A stretch of DNA of 64,000 nucleotides from Siphonobacter sp. SORGH_AS_0500 (GCF_002838835.1 NZ_NHPP01000005.1:272102-336101); one strand, 5' to 3'. Shown: positions 1 to 8,855, numbered from the stretch's first letter. The notes: generated by a model from the sequence alone, not told the origin. Made by a program: numbers and translations.

Positions 1-1
1 T

Positions 2-1234
2 GAAATCAGTCTAGCCAAAGGTGTAAACAGAGAAGGAATAATTGCAGACCTGGGTTTTGTATACGAAAAGGCATTTATCAATTCTGAAACGCATAAACTT
101 TGCATTGAATTTAAAAGAACCATGCAGGGGAATGAGGGAGAATGGAATGAAAGCATTACGTACTGTGAGGGAAGTCCACGTTTAACTTTTGTGATCGAAA
201 ACCCGACTCAGGTTTTTAAAATGAGAAGAGATTTAGTCCAACAATTTGGCTTTGTAGATTCCGGTAGCCATAGCCAACGTAGGGATAAAACCTTTAGAAC
301 AACGTTAGTAAAAGGCCATAGTCGCGTTGAAACGATTGGTAAATATTTGAATGGGAAAACGATTTATTTCATCGTTTTAACTATTGTTTCAGAAGATGTT
401 AATGCAGATGTGAAACCCTATCCCCTGGCACCGAGAGGTACAGAAATAGGAGACGCTCCCGTAGGAACTATTTCTAAAACTATTGAAGGAAACTATTATG
501 CTTTACTGATTGGAATTAATGACTATCAGGTTAGTAAAGGGCTGAATCCTTTGAGTTATCCTATTGCTGACGCGACCATGCTTAAGGAAGTATTGCTGAG
601 TAACTATACGTTTGAACCGGAAAATGTTCAGTTACTGACCAATCCTAACCGGGCTAGTTTGCTGCATGCTTTTGAACAATTGCGAAGAAAAGTAACGGAA
701 AAAGATAATGTTCTGATTTATTACGCAGGGCATGGCCATTGGGACGAGGAAAGTAAGGCGGGTTACTGGTTACCTGTGGATGCCGAGCGGGAGTCCGATG
801 CCGAATGGGTGAGCAACAACGATATTGTAACGAAGCTCAGGGTAATCAAATGCCGACACCTATTAGTGGTTGTAGATGCGTGCTTCAGCGGCACTCTTTT
901 TCAGACCAACCGATCAACAAAAACGGCGGGTGAGATTTTGAACGCAAAAGTGGCTGAGCGGTATCAAACCACCCGCAGTCGTCACGCTTTAACCAGTGGA
1001 GCTAAAGAAGAAGTACCCGATCAAAGCATTTTTGCCCAGCTTCTGGTCGAAAACCTACGGCAATCCCCTCTCCCTTATTTACAGGGAAGTTACCTGTATT
1101 TTCAGATATTACAGGCACTGGAGTCCAATCCTGGGTTTTCAGGAATTAAGCAACAGCCTCAGTACGGTATTATTTACAACGTTGGTGATGACGGAAAGGG
1201 TGGAGATTTTATATTTATTCGTCAAAAAAAGTAG
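2..1234 (+). CDS. Caspase-fold (peptidase C14) protein, 5' partial
   Basis: The reading frame is open from base 2 with no stop, so the gene begins before the window and the ATG at 122 is probably internal. A caspase-like domain fills the second half: a YALLIGINDY beta-strand (about 497-530), YYAGHGHW with the catalytic His codon at 731, and VVDACFSG with the catalytic Cys codon at 881. Both dyad residues are intact, so it should be an active cysteine peptidase of the metacaspase/caspase-like type. The upstream part is not recognised. It ends 29 bases before a response regulator and histidine kinase on the same strand, which suggests co-transcription. Bacterial caspase-like proteins act in signalling or self-killing; the substrate here is unknown. 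Confidence 0.85.
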   Translation, partial: EISLAKGVNREGIIADLGFVYEKAFINSETHKLCIEFKRTMQGNEGEWNESITYCEGSPRLTFVIENPTQVFKMRRDLVQQFGFVDSGSHSQRRDKTFRTTLVKGHSRVETIGKYLNGKTIYFIVLTIVSEDVNADVKPYPLAPRGTEIGDAPVGTISKTIEGNYYALLIGINDYQVSKGLNPLSYPIADATMLKEVLLSNYTFEPENVQLLTNPNRASLLHAFEQLRRKVTEKDNVLIYYAGHGHWDEESKAGYWLPVDAERESDAEWVSNNDIVTKLRVIKCRHLLVVVDACFSGTLFQTNRSTKTAGEILNAKVAERYQTTRSRHALTSGAKEEVPDQSIFAQLLVENLRQSPLPYLQGSYLYFQILQALESNPGFSGIKQQPQYGIIYNVGDDGKGGDFIFIRQKK

Positions 1235-1263
1235 TAGTATTTCAACCTCATTTGTGAACATCT

Positions 1264-1935
1264 ATGAACAATTATCCCATTATTCAATTATTAATTGTGG
1301 AAGATCAGCATATATTAGCTGAATCTTTTCAAAGGTTATTCTCTGAACAGAGCCAATTTAACGTAGTAGGTATTTGTACAAATAAAGTAGAAGCGTTACG
1401 AGCCTTATCCTTACTCAAAGTAGATATTGTTTTACTGGATTTGAGTATTCCAGAACATGGCAAGTTAACACCGAATGTAGATCGCGGCTTTCAGATTCTG
1501 GAATATCTTCAGGAGCATATGCCACACGTTAAAAGTATTGTTCTATCCAGTTATAATGACTATAGCCTCATTAAAAAATCCATTCAACTTGGAGCGATGG
1601 GCTATTTGCTTAAAAATACCTCATTGACAGAGTTATTAAAAGCTATCCAGCAAGTGCATTCCGGCACCAAGTATTTGCAAAATCAGGTTGAAGAGATACT
1701 TCACAGAAAAGATCTCAGAAATGAAACTAAGATTACTGAAACGGTACAGTTAACCCGGCGTGAAAAGGAAGTACTAACATTCATTGCTCAAGGGTTAACC
1801 GATATGGACATTGCCGATGAAATAGGACTTAAAAAATTTACTGTCAGTGAATTTAGATCACATTTATTAAGAAAATTTAGTGCAAAAAATGCGGCAGAAT
1901 TGGTGAATAAAGCACACCGACAGGGTATATTATGA
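1264..1935 (+). CDS. Response regulator, NarL/FixJ (REC + LuxR HTH)
   Basis: This 223-residue protein has an N-terminal receiver domain (about residues 8-130) with acidic pocket residues near E13-D14 and the phospho-acceptor Asp at about 59 (IVLLDLS). A C-terminal LuxR-type helix-turn-helix (about 160-223) begins LTRREKEVLTFIAQGL. It is a DNA-binding transcription regulator switched by phosphorylation. Its stop overlaps the start of the next gene, a histidine kinase, by four bases (ATGA), so the pair is translationally coupled and is almost certainly a cognate two-component system. A spurious overlapping frame (996-1322) was ignored. Target genes are unknown. Confidence 0.93.
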   Translation: MNNYPIIQLLIVEDQHILAESFQRLFSEQSQFNVVGICTNKVEALRALSLLKVDIVLLDLSIPEHGKLTPNVDRGFQILEYLQEHMPHVKSIVLSSYNDYSLIKKSIQLGAMGYLLKNTSLTELLKAIQQVHSGTKYLQNQVEEILHRKDLRNETKITETVQLTRREKEVLTFIAQGLTDMDIADEIGLKKFTVSEFRSHLLRKFSAKNAAELVNKAHRQGIL

Positions 1936-3740
1936 AAAAACAATACTTATTGCTTCTTTTCTTTATATGTAAATTGATAGCTGTTTCTTATGCACAGGAT
2001 ACCTTACTTGTTTCTAATAAATTTACCAACGCTGACTTAATACCAGTTACGTTTTTTTCTGAAGATTCCTTAGGGGGATCATGGAAAAAAATACCGGGTG
2101 AAAACATGGGTAGCCGTAAAGAACCAGTTTATTTTCAAAGTTTTCTGAAAAATACAGGTTCACATCCCATTACTTTAATGTTTGTTACGAAAGGGATTGA
2201 CTTTCTTGAAGGCTATATTCAGGGAAGTCGCCTTCAATTCCTTCCTCAAATAGGCACCGTACAACCCCTCTGTAAACGAATTTACCCAACGAATTTTCTT
2301 ATTTATACCTTCACCCTAGAGCCCGGTAAAACGAATCGTTTGTTTCTAAGAGTTAAAGAAAATAACTATAAGCTTTCCTTGAGTCCATTTTATTTATTTG
2401 AAAAAACGGTAGGGCAGGAGTTTATTTCCAAACAAACCTTATATCAGCACTTGTATGTAGGGGGAATGATGTTAATGTTATGTTTTGGAATTGCCCTGAT
2501 GCTGTTGTTTCGAAGTAGACTTTATTTCTTATACAGTGCCTGCGTAAGTACATCTTTGATGGTCATGCTTATGCAGAATGAATATTATTATTACTGGACC
2601 TCAGCAATTCCTGAAATAGTCTACAATAAAGATGTGTTCGGGATTTTAGTAGTTTCTATTGCTATTTGTTATTTCTTCTTCACAAAAGAATTTCTAAAAA
2701 TAAATAAACCCTCCGACCAGTTTTGGTTGAAAATAGGCTATGTGCTGATCGCTATTCTTCTGATTCTATTGATTACAACCTATATCGCAGATCTACGGTT
2801 ATTTGAATTAAGGGCCGTGTTTTATCCCTTTTTAGATGGACTGTTTTTAGTTACCTTACTATTTGCGGTTAAATCCTTCAGGAGAAAATATAAACCTGCG
2901 TGGCTTTTTGCTTTTGCCACAGTTCCTGTAATTGTCATTGGTTTTATAGAATCACTTTCAAACTGGCATCAGATTGCCTCCAGTCAGTTATTCAATGCTT
3001 ATTACATGGGAACCCTCTGGGAAATGTTCTTACTAACGCTTGGCATTGCGTATCGTTTTTACCTGGATCAGCTGCAATTATTGCGAGTGAAGGAGACCCA
3101 GTATCGCGTTGAAATGCAGACTCGTCACGAAGAACGGGAACGCATGGCCCGCGATCTTCACGATAAAATGGGGGCGTTACTTTCTGCCATTCGACTGAAT
3201 GTCGGGCTGTTGAAAAAAATGTCTTCGGAGAATATGAAAGACGTTTTTGATCAAACAGATCAAATGCTTTTACTGGCCTCGGAGGAATGCAGAAATATTG
3301 CTCACAATATTTACCCAGCGGCTCTGCTGCAATTAGGCCTATTGGAAATGATTACCGAAATGTATGGTCAGATCGAATCGCCCAAATTTACCATTCATTC
3401 CGAAGGCTTCGAAAAAGACCGTCTCGAAACGGTAATGGAAGTGACCTTGTACAGCATCATTCAGGAAACGATTAATAATATTTTCAAACACGCAGAGGCC
3501 AAGGAAGTTACGATACAGCTTACCTGGTATAAAAAGCAGATTAACCTGATTATTGAAGATGATGGCAGGGGATTTGAGCCGTCACTGGTAAAAAAGCGGG
3601 GGATGGGGCTTCAAAGCATGAAAAGAAGGGTTGCTATTATGAATGGCAAAATGGAAATAGATTCCAAACCCGGCCGGGGAACAATCATACTGGTAAAAAT
3701 TAATTATTCTGCCGGTCGGACTTCACGATTTCTAAGCTAA
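1932..3740 (+). CDS. 7TM sensor histidine kinase (7TMR-DISM + HisKA_3)
   Basis: The 602-residue membrane kinase has a signal peptide (about 1-22, ending SYAQ), a periplasmic beta-rich 7TMR-DISM extracellular-type region (about 25-170), seven hydrophobic segments (about 175-385), and a HisKA_3 dimerisation domain with the phospho-acceptor His at about 410 in RDLHDKMG. The HATPase_c domain follows, with an N-box (NNIFKHAEA) and a G-box (DDGRGF). It probably senses a carbohydrate-like or other extracellular ligand, but the ligand cannot be read from sequence. It overlaps the upstream response regulator by four bases and is followed directly by a hairpin terminator. Confidence 0.93.
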   Translation: MKKQYLLLLFFICKLIAVSYAQDTLLVSNKFTNADLIPVTFFSEDSLGGSWKKIPGENMGSRKEPVYFQSFLKNTGSHPITLMFVTKGIDFLEGYIQGSRLQFLPQIGTVQPLCKRIYPTNFLIYTFTLEPGKTNRLFLRVKENNYKLSLSPFYLFEKTVGQEFISKQTLYQHLYVGGMMLMLCFGIALMLLFRSRLYFLYSACVSTSLMVMLMQNEYYYYWTSAIPEIVYNKDVFGILVVSIAICYFFFTKEFLKINKPSDQFWLKIGYVLIAILLILLITTYIADLRLFELRAVFYPFLDGLFLVTLLFAVKSFRRKYKPAWLFAFATVPVIVIGFIESLSNWHQIASSQLFNAYYMGTLWEMFLLTLGIAYRFYLDQLQLLRVKETQYRVEMQTRHEERERMARDLHDKMGALLSAIRLNVGLLKKMSSENMKDVFDQTDQMLLLASEECRNIAHNIYPAALLQLGLLEMITEMYGQIESPKFTIHSEGFEKDRLETVMEVTLYSIIQETINNIFKHAEAKEVTIQLTWYKKQINLIIEDDGRGFEPSLVKKRGMGLQSMKRRVAIMNGKMEIDSKPGRGTIILVKINYSAGRTSRFLS

Positions 3741-3743
3741 TGA

Positions 3744-3770
3744 AAAAGCCTTTAGGCAGTAAAGGCTTTT
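3744..3770 (+). terminator. Hairpin terminator after the two-component operon
   Basis: A perfect 11-bp inverted repeat (AAAAGCCTTTA, 5-base loop, TAAAGGCTTTT) starts three bases after the kinase stop and is followed by CGTTT. The flanking A and T tracts make it usable in both directions, and the next gene converges on it from the other strand. Confidence 0.8.
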
Positions 3771-3773
3771 CGT

Positions 3774-4835
3774 TTATAAACTTTTTACGCAGCGAAATCC
3801 CAGGTTATTACTGCCGCTGCTTACTTCGCCTTTTCCGCGACTGCCGGACTTGTAGCGAATGCAATACTGATCGCTGCATAAGAACGAACCACCGCGTTGC
3901 ACCCGTTTTACCGCTCCTGGCTCCTGTGGATCGTAACTATCCTGAGGGCCTTTAGGGTTATCTTTGCTACTTTGTGCGTAGTAATCAGGACGATAAAAAT
4001 CCGAGCACCATTCCCAGACATTGCCTTCCATGTCATACAATCCATACGCATTGGCCGGATAGGTTTTCACGGGAGCTAATTCGGCAAAGCCATCTTCCTG
4101 AGCGTTATGGTCCGGGAAGTGGCCCTGATGGATATTGGCTACCCATTGCCCTTTCGGCTTGAGATCATTACCCCAGTAATAAACGGTGGCTTGTGCCTTT
4201 CCGCCCCGAGCGGCAAACTCCCATTCGGCTTCGGTAGGGAGCCGCTTACCGGCCCATTGAGCATACGCGGCGGCATCTTCGTAGGACACGTGGATAACGG
4301 GATCGTTCGGCTTATAAATGCTATGGGGACCTTTAGGGTGTTTCCAGTTCGCTCCCGGCACGTAGCTCCACCAGCGAAGCGGATTCTCCAGCGAAACCGG
4401 CTGCGTAGGAGGGGTAAAGACCGCCGAACCTGGAACGAGGTCAGCCGCCGGAACACCTGGAAAATCTGCGGGATTTAGAGGACGCTCGGCAACCGTTACG
4501 TAATGCGTTGCTTTTACAAAGGCCGCAAATTCCGCGTTGGTTACCTCGTGTTCGTCCATCCAGAAGGCATCTACGTGAACGGCGTGTAAGGGTTGGGTAT
4601 CTTCGAATTCGTTGGACCCCATGGTGAAATCACCGCCGGGAATGCGAACCATTCCCTGGGTGGAACCGGGCTTTACTTTCGTACGGCTGGAATTCGTTTT
4701 AATGTAAGCGACTCGGCTGGGAATGGCTTCCCCTGTTTCACATACCGGAATGGTAGCTTGGTTGGTTGCGGGTTGTTTTCGATCCTGGCAGGAGTTTAAC
4801 AGAATCAGACCCAGTAACCATGAAATTCGAAACAT
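3774..4835 (-). CDS. Formylglycine-generating enzyme (SUMF1 family) lipoprotein
   Basis: The 353-residue protein has a lipobox-like signal (LLNSC, Cys16), so it probably sits in the periplasm anchored to a membrane. The FGE-sulfatase domain starts at MVRIPGGDFTMGS (about 62) and ends in the diagnostic motif RGGSFLCSDQYCIRY, with both copper-binding/catalytic cysteines (C320 and C325) present, then NNLGFRC. Many SUMF1 homologues lack these cysteines. Their presence, and the sulfatase 61 bases upstream on the same strand, indicate that it oxidises the sulfatase active-site Cys to formylglycine. In the family this reaction needs oxygen and Cu(I). Confidence 0.92.
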   Translation of the reverse strand: MFRISWLLGLILLNSCQDRKQPATNQATIPVCETGEAIPSRVAYIKTNSSRTKVKPGSTQGMVRIPGGDFTMGSNEFEDTQPLHAVHVDAFWMDEHEVTNAEFAAFVKATHYVTVAERPLNPADFPGVPAADLVPGSAVFTPPTQPVSLENPLRWWSYVPGANWKHPKGPHSIYKPNDPVIHVSYEDAAAYAQWAGKRLPTEAEWEFAARGGKAQATVYYWGNDLKPKGQWVANIHQGHFPDHNAQEDGFAELAPVKTYPANAYGLYDMEGNVWEWCSDFYRPDYYAQSSKDNPKGPQDSYDPQEPGAVKRVQRGGSFLCSDQYCIRYKSGSRGKGEVSSGSNNLGFRCVKSL

Positions 4836-4896
4836 GCACGAATGAGTTTAGTTTAGAGAAGGCAGTAACTAAAAGGCACCGCTACATTCCTCAAAA

Positions 4897-6441
4897 TTAA
4901 TTAACTAATTTATTCAGCAAGCGTAGAGCTTCCTGATCATCGTAGTCAATCATCAGTTGCTTTAGCTGACTTTTCAGTTCAGTCGTGATTTTTTCAGTGC
5001 TCTTCTCGCCGTACAAATTTTTTAGCTGGTGAGGATCTTTCTGCAAATCATAGAGTTCCCAGCGTTCAATCTCGCCGTAAAAATGTACCAACGTATAACG
5101 ATCCGTACGAACGCCGAAGTGCGGATAGACGTGGTGAGGCTCCGGGAATTCGTAATAATGGTAATAAGCCGCTTTCCGCCAGTCGGCAGGTTTTTGTTCT
5201 TTCAAAAGCGGTAAAAAAGATTTTCCCTGAATTTCCGGCGGAATTTTTGTGCCGGTAATGTCCAAAATGGTCGGAGCCCAGTCAATGTTGGAAACCAGCG
5301 GAGCCACCTTGATTCCGGGTTTAATTACGCCCGGATAGCGAATCACAAAGGGCGTTTTCAGGGATTCTTCGTAGATGAATCGCTTGTCAAACCAGCCGTG
5401 TTCGCCCATGTAAAACCCCTGATCGGAAGCATACACCACTACCGTATTTTTCGACAGTCCCGACTGATCGAGGTAATCGAGCAATTGACCAATGTTACGG
5501 TCCAGCGACTTGGCGGTAGCGAGGTAATCTTTCAGGTAACGCTGGTATTTCCACTCGGTCAGGGCTTTGCCGCTTAACTTTTTCTCATCAAATTCTTTAC
5601 TGACTTTGCCTTCGTAATAATCCCGGAACGCTTTCTTCTGCTCGGGGGTAAAGCGTTTATACTCCCCATAGAGCCTTTGGGCTTCGTAGTCCAGATGTAC
5701 CTTTAAATCTTCCTTCAATCGCATCGTTTTTTCGATGGTCATGTCCTGCTTTTCCGCCGCTTCCCGGTTTTGATAGGCATCGTAAAAATTGGCGGGTAGG
5801 GGGAAAGTAACGCCGTCGTACGCTCCTAAATCCTGAATATCGGGTAACCATTCGCGGTGGGTGGCCTTATGACCTACCACCAGAAAAAAGGGTTTAGACT
5901 GATCTCGTTTTTCTAACCAGTTCAGCGAAAGCTCAGTGATTACGTTACTGACATACTTCCCTTCATGCCGAACGGTATCCCGTTTTCCGTTGATAAAATC
6001 CGGACTGTAATAATGACCCTGACCGGGTAAAACGTCGATGTAGTCGAAGCCATTGGGGAGGCTTCCCAGGTGCATTTTTCCAATCCACGCGGTTTGATAA
6101 CCGTTTTTTTGTAAGGATTCCGGGAAAACGGGCTGGTTAATATCAAACTTGCGTTCGTTGACGGTATAGCCATTTTTATGACTGTACTTCCCTGTCAGCA
6201 AAGTAGCCCGGCTGGGGCCACAAATGGAGTTAGTCACCACATTGTTCTGAAGCAAAGCTCCTTCGCGGGCAATGCGGTCAATGTTAGGCGTTTGAGCCAG
6301 CTTGCTGCCATAAGCACTAATGGCCTGATACGCGTGGTCATCCGAGAAAATGAAGACGATGTTGGGTCGCTGCGGCGTTTGAGCCTGCCCCAGGCTGATC
6401 CCCCAAAGGGCAGTGAAGAAGTATAAAAAGGTACGCTTCAT
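4897..6441 (-). CDS. Exported type I sulfatase (S1 family)
   Basis: The 514-residue sulfatase has a signal peptide (about 1-20, cleavage after GQAQ). It shows the metal-binding start PNIVFIFSDD (D34, D35) and the sulfatase signature CGPSRATLLTGK with C74 as the residue converted to formylglycine. A later ASDQGFYMGEHGWFDKR block supplies further metal and substrate residues. It should hydrolyse sulfate esters of a sulfated sugar in the periplasm. The architecture resembles the GlcNAc-6-sulfatase/heparan-type subfamilies, but the substrate is not certain. It lies first in a two-gene unit with its maturase (3774-4835), giving sulfate and a desulfated sugar. Confidence 0.93.
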   Translation of the reverse strand: MKRTFLYFFTALWGISLGQAQTPQRPNIVFIFSDDHAYQAISAYGSKLAQTPNIDRIAREGALLQNNVVTNSICGPSRATLLTGKYSHKNGYTVNERKFDINQPVFPESLQKNGYQTAWIGKMHLGSLPNGFDYIDVLPGQGHYYSPDFINGKRDTVRHEGKYVSNVITELSLNWLEKRDQSKPFFLVVGHKATHREWLPDIQDLGAYDGVTFPLPANFYDAYQNREAAEKQDMTIEKTMRLKEDLKVHLDYEAQRLYGEYKRFTPEQKKAFRDYYEGKVSKEFDEKKLSGKALTEWKYQRYLKDYLATAKSLDRNIGQLLDYLDQSGLSKNTVVVYASDQGFYMGEHGWFDKRFIYEESLKTPFVIRYPGVIKPGIKVAPLVSNIDWAPTILDITGTKIPPEIQGKSFLPLLKEQKPADWRKAAYYHYYEFPEPHHVYPHFGVRTDRYTLVHFYGEIERWELYDLQKDPHQLKNLYGEKSTEKITTELKSQLKQLMIDYDDQEALRLLNKLVN

Positions 6442-6627
6442 TTCGATAGAGTGAGGCTAACAATAGACTAGTTTTAAGCAGTCCAGGTACTCAATTAATG
6501 ATGAAACCATACGAGCAAATTCCTGCCTGAACTACTTTCAAGAATGACAAATCGACCCAGAGAGAAAAGCAAAATGGATGTCTTTTACAGACTGCAAATC
6601 TTGTTATTATTCCACAGAAATGAAAAT

Positions 6628-6645
6628 AATCTATAAAATCTATAG
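6628..6645 (-). promoter_or_regulatory. Tandem 9-bp motif (CTATAGATT-TTATAGATT), putative operator
   Basis: Two adjacent nonamers on the minus strand read CTATAGATT and TTATAGATT. The same arrangement lies upstream of the S-box operon promoter (15519-15536), and a weaker one precedes the TonB receptor (11632-11649). It sits about 25 bases upstream of a -7-like AAGATTTG on the same strand, the position of an activator site or upstream promoter element for the sulfatase unit. The regulator is unknown. Confidence 0.4.
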
Positions 6646-6687
6646 GCTATATTAGTAATTTGCAACACTGCGTTTCATCTTTACAAT

Positions 6688-6729
6688 GTTATAAAAGCCT
6701 CTGAATACGTTATAAAAGCCTCTGAATAC
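6688..6729. repeat. Perfect 21-bp tandem duplication
   Basis: Two identical 21-base units lie head to tail at 6688-6708 and 6709-6729, each containing ATAAAAGCCTCTGAATAC. The lack of divergence suggests a recent duplication. A second short duplication follows within ten bases. Confidence 0.95.
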
Positions 6730-6738
6730 GATGGTTGG

Positions 6739-6766
6739 GTTGAGGATTATCAGTTGAGGATTATCA
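6739..6766. repeat. Perfect 14-bp tandem duplication
   Basis: Two identical units of GTTGAGGATTATCA occupy 6739-6752 and 6753-6766, nine bases after the 21-bp duplication. Two independent exact duplications this close together suggest replication slippage or a local hotspot. Confidence 0.95.
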
Positions 6767-6957
6767 TTAGAAATCTTATTGGAATGCCTTGGGTTTCTAA
6801 TAACTTATCATCGAAAATTCAGATGAATTAGTCTCAGATTTAATATAACGTATATATGAAATCGTTATATTAAGTTGTGGCCATCACTAAATTTCTGATA
6901 AGCTCAGATGGTTTCCTTAAATACATTGAAAATAAAGACTAGTGAATTTTGACAGCG

Positions 6958-8028
6958 ATGAAAAAAAGACACGTTTACGCGATTGTTTTCCTGATCTTGA
7001 GCCTGATCACGCGAATGGAAGCTCAGGTTATTCCTCTTTCGCTGAATGAGAATCCCTATGGCCCTTCTCCTGCGGTTTATCAGCGACTGGAAGCGGAAAA
7101 AAATCGATTAAGTCGGTATACGGGTGAAGAAGGGGAGTTACTACTAAAAGCCATCGCTCAACGAGAAGGGGTCTCGGCAGATCAGATTGTGATGGGTGAA
7201 ATTCTGGATCAACTGGGAATTTACCTGGGATTAAAGGGCGGGGCTGGGAGCGAGTTCATTTACTCCGTTCCGGGTTACCCCGTGTTGGTTCACGCGGCGG
7301 CCCGGGTGGGTGGAAAGGTAATCTCGGTGCCACTGAATGCGAATAAAGAAAACGATTTACCTGCCCTGAGTAAGCAGGTAAATGAACGAACCCAAGCCAT
7401 CTTTCTGGTGAATCCGCATAACCCCTCGGGAACGGTGAATGACGCGAAGGCCTTCCATAATTTTATTGAGAAAACCAGTAAGAAAGCCTTGGTTATAGTG
7501 GATGAAGCGTATCTGGAATTTACGGGTGGCTTTCAGGGCCGAACCGCCGTGGCTGATCTTAAAAAGGGTAATAATGTTATGGTTTTCAGAACCTTTGCTA
7601 AAGCCTATGGACTGGCGGGTTTATCGATCGGTTATGCCGTCATGACTAAAGAATTAGCCAGTTACCTGAAAGCTCAGGGGTTGGGTAATGTCCATGATTT
7701 AAACCGCCTGTCGGTGGTAGCGGCTCTGGCTTCGCTGGAGGACGAAGCTTATTTACCCAAAGTAACCCAACAAATCCAGCAAGAACGTCAAAAGTGGAAT
7801 CAATGGCTTGATGAATGGAAGGTAACTCATACGAATTCTCAGGCCAATTTTGTGTATCTGGATACGAAAAAACCATATACTGAAACGGAAGCGGCCTTCA
7901 CGAAAGCTGGTATTAAAATTGGACGGGCCTTTGCTCCCTACGAGACCTGGATTCGCATTACCATTGGCTTACCCGAAGAAAATAAAAAGGCTCAGGAAGT
8001 TCTAAAGACGATCATTGTTAATAAATAA
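6958..8028 (+). CDS. Exported PLP-dependent aminotransferase (HisC-like, class I/II)
   Basis: The protein of about 356 residues looks like histidinol-phosphate aminotransferase: LNENPYGPSP at the mature N-terminus, HNPSGT (substrate loop), DEAYLEF, and the PLP-lysine segment TFAKAYGLAGLSIGY. I chose the ATG at 6958 rather than the TTG at 6949 because it begins a good signal peptide (MKKRH, a hydrophobic stretch, then MEAQ). Most HisC proteins are cytoplasmic, so export is unusual, and no other his gene is nearby. A biosynthetic HisC role is therefore doubtful; it may act on an extracytoplasmic amino compound. It converges on the DUF4397/TonB receptor unit. Confidence 0.85.
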   Translation: MKKRHVYAIVFLILSLITRMEAQVIPLSLNENPYGPSPAVYQRLEAEKNRLSRYTGEEGELLLKAIAQREGVSADQIVMGEILDQLGIYLGLKGGAGSEFIYSVPGYPVLVHAAARVGGKVISVPLNANKENDLPALSKQVNERTQAIFLVNPHNPSGTVNDAKAFHNFIEKTSKKALVIVDEAYLEFTGGFQGRTAVADLKKGNNVMVFRTFAKAYGLAGLSIGYAVMTKELASYLKAQGLGNVHDLNRLSVVAALASLEDEAYLPKVTQQIQQERQKWNQWLDEWKVTHTNSQANFVYLDTKKPYTETEAAFTKAGIKIGRAFAPYETWIRITIGLPEENKKAQEVLKTIIVNK

Positions 8029-8055
8029 AACCGCCGACTCTGATAGCCGACGGTT
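8029..8055 (-). terminator. Terminator of the TonB receptor unit
   Basis: The minus-strand RNA can form an 11-bp stem (AACCGTCGGCT / AGTCGGCGGTT, with two G-U pairs) followed by TTTTATTTATT. On the plus strand the same two positions become mismatches, so it is better as a minus-strand terminator. It begins at the base after the convergent aminotransferase stop. Confidence 0.7.
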
Positions 8056-8096
8056 AAGATTAAAGCTAAACGCGAATCTATAGATGAAGTGAATCG

Positions 8097-8855
8097 TTAG
8101 TTGTGCAGGAGGGAAACCACTTTCAAGGCACCCGGCGAACCCTGAGTAAAGAGGGTGTAAATTTTTCCGTCCTGAAACGTGTAGGAGGCTGAGTGGAGAA
8201 CACCCGTCGTATTACTGACGTTAAGCGTTTTCGTTCCAGCAGTTACTTCTACAAAGGGCCCGAGCGTGTAGGCACTTGACGTTTCTCCGGTCAGGGCTGA
8301 ATTCGCCGCTCTTCCGTAAGCCACATTCGTAAAAGTAACATCCGAACCCGTTACCGTCACAGCTCCCTGATCGGGGGAAAGATTAACGAAACGAAACTTG
8401 GCTTTGCCCGCAGCCGGAGTAGTCAGATTATCGTAGAAGAGAATGAGTGTGTCTCCAGAAGTCCGGTTTTTACGAGTGGCAAAAACGGTATGATAAAAAT
8501 CCGCAATGGGACCATTCGGCCCGCCAGAACTGCTAAAAGTGGCACTGTTTCCAAACTGTTGAGACGCTTTGTAACTCGTTCCCGAACCTTCCGTCAGGTT
8601 AATCTGAACGTTTCCAAAAACCGTAGGCAGATACGCAGATGCATTACCGGGGGCTAAGGCAGTGGAAGTGATCTGATTGGTAAACGTCCAGAACTGAACG
8701 GGCGTGGCGGTAGTACGGGCGTTCACAAAGCGAACATAGGCCGCTAATGCAGGACGTTCGGAGGCGTTAATATCAAGATAATCGGTTTTGTTGCAGGAAG
8801 TCAAACCTGTAATGAACGTGAGTAACAGACCTGCTTTTATGAAGAGCTTGTTCAT
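8097..8855 (-). CDS. DUF4397 domain lipoprotein
   Basis: The 252-residue protein begins with a lipoprotein signal peptide (lipobox GLTSC, Cys21) followed by repeated beta-rich sequence typical of DUF4397: AYVRFVNARTTATPVQFW near the start and KFRFVNLSPDQGAVTV in the middle, each opening a VRFVN-type repeat. It is probably surface- or outer-membrane-anchored and has no catalytic signature. It starts 11 bases downstream of the TonB receptor stop, so the two are one transcription unit. This suggests an accessory binding or structural role for the receptor, by analogy with SusD-like partners. The function is not established. Confidence 0.82.
   Translation of the reverse strand: MNKLFIKAGLLLTFITGLTSCNKTDYLDINASERPALAAYVRFVNARTTATPVQFWTFTNQITSTALAPGNASAYLPTVFGNVQINLTEGSGTSYKASQQFGNSATFSSSGGPNGPIADFYHTVFATRKNRTSGDTLILFYDNLTTPAAGKAKFRFVNLSPDQGAVTVTGSDVTFTNVAYGRAANSALTGETSSAYTLGPFVEVTAGTKTLNVSNTTGVLHSASYTFQDGKIYTLFTQGSPGALKVVSLLHN

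Larger units (their letters stand above)
6442..6948. other. Divergent AT-rich intergenic region with promoter-like motifs and tandem repeats
   Basis: No gene is seen in these 507 bases between the sulfatase (minus) and the aminotransferase (plus). They hold a tandem 9-bp motif (6628-6645), a possible minus-strand -7 element (AAGATTTG, 6595-6602), and two adjacent short tandem duplications (6688-6729 and 6739-6766). The right half (6830-6890) is very AT-rich and probably carries the promoter for the aminotransferase gene. Confidence 0.6.
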
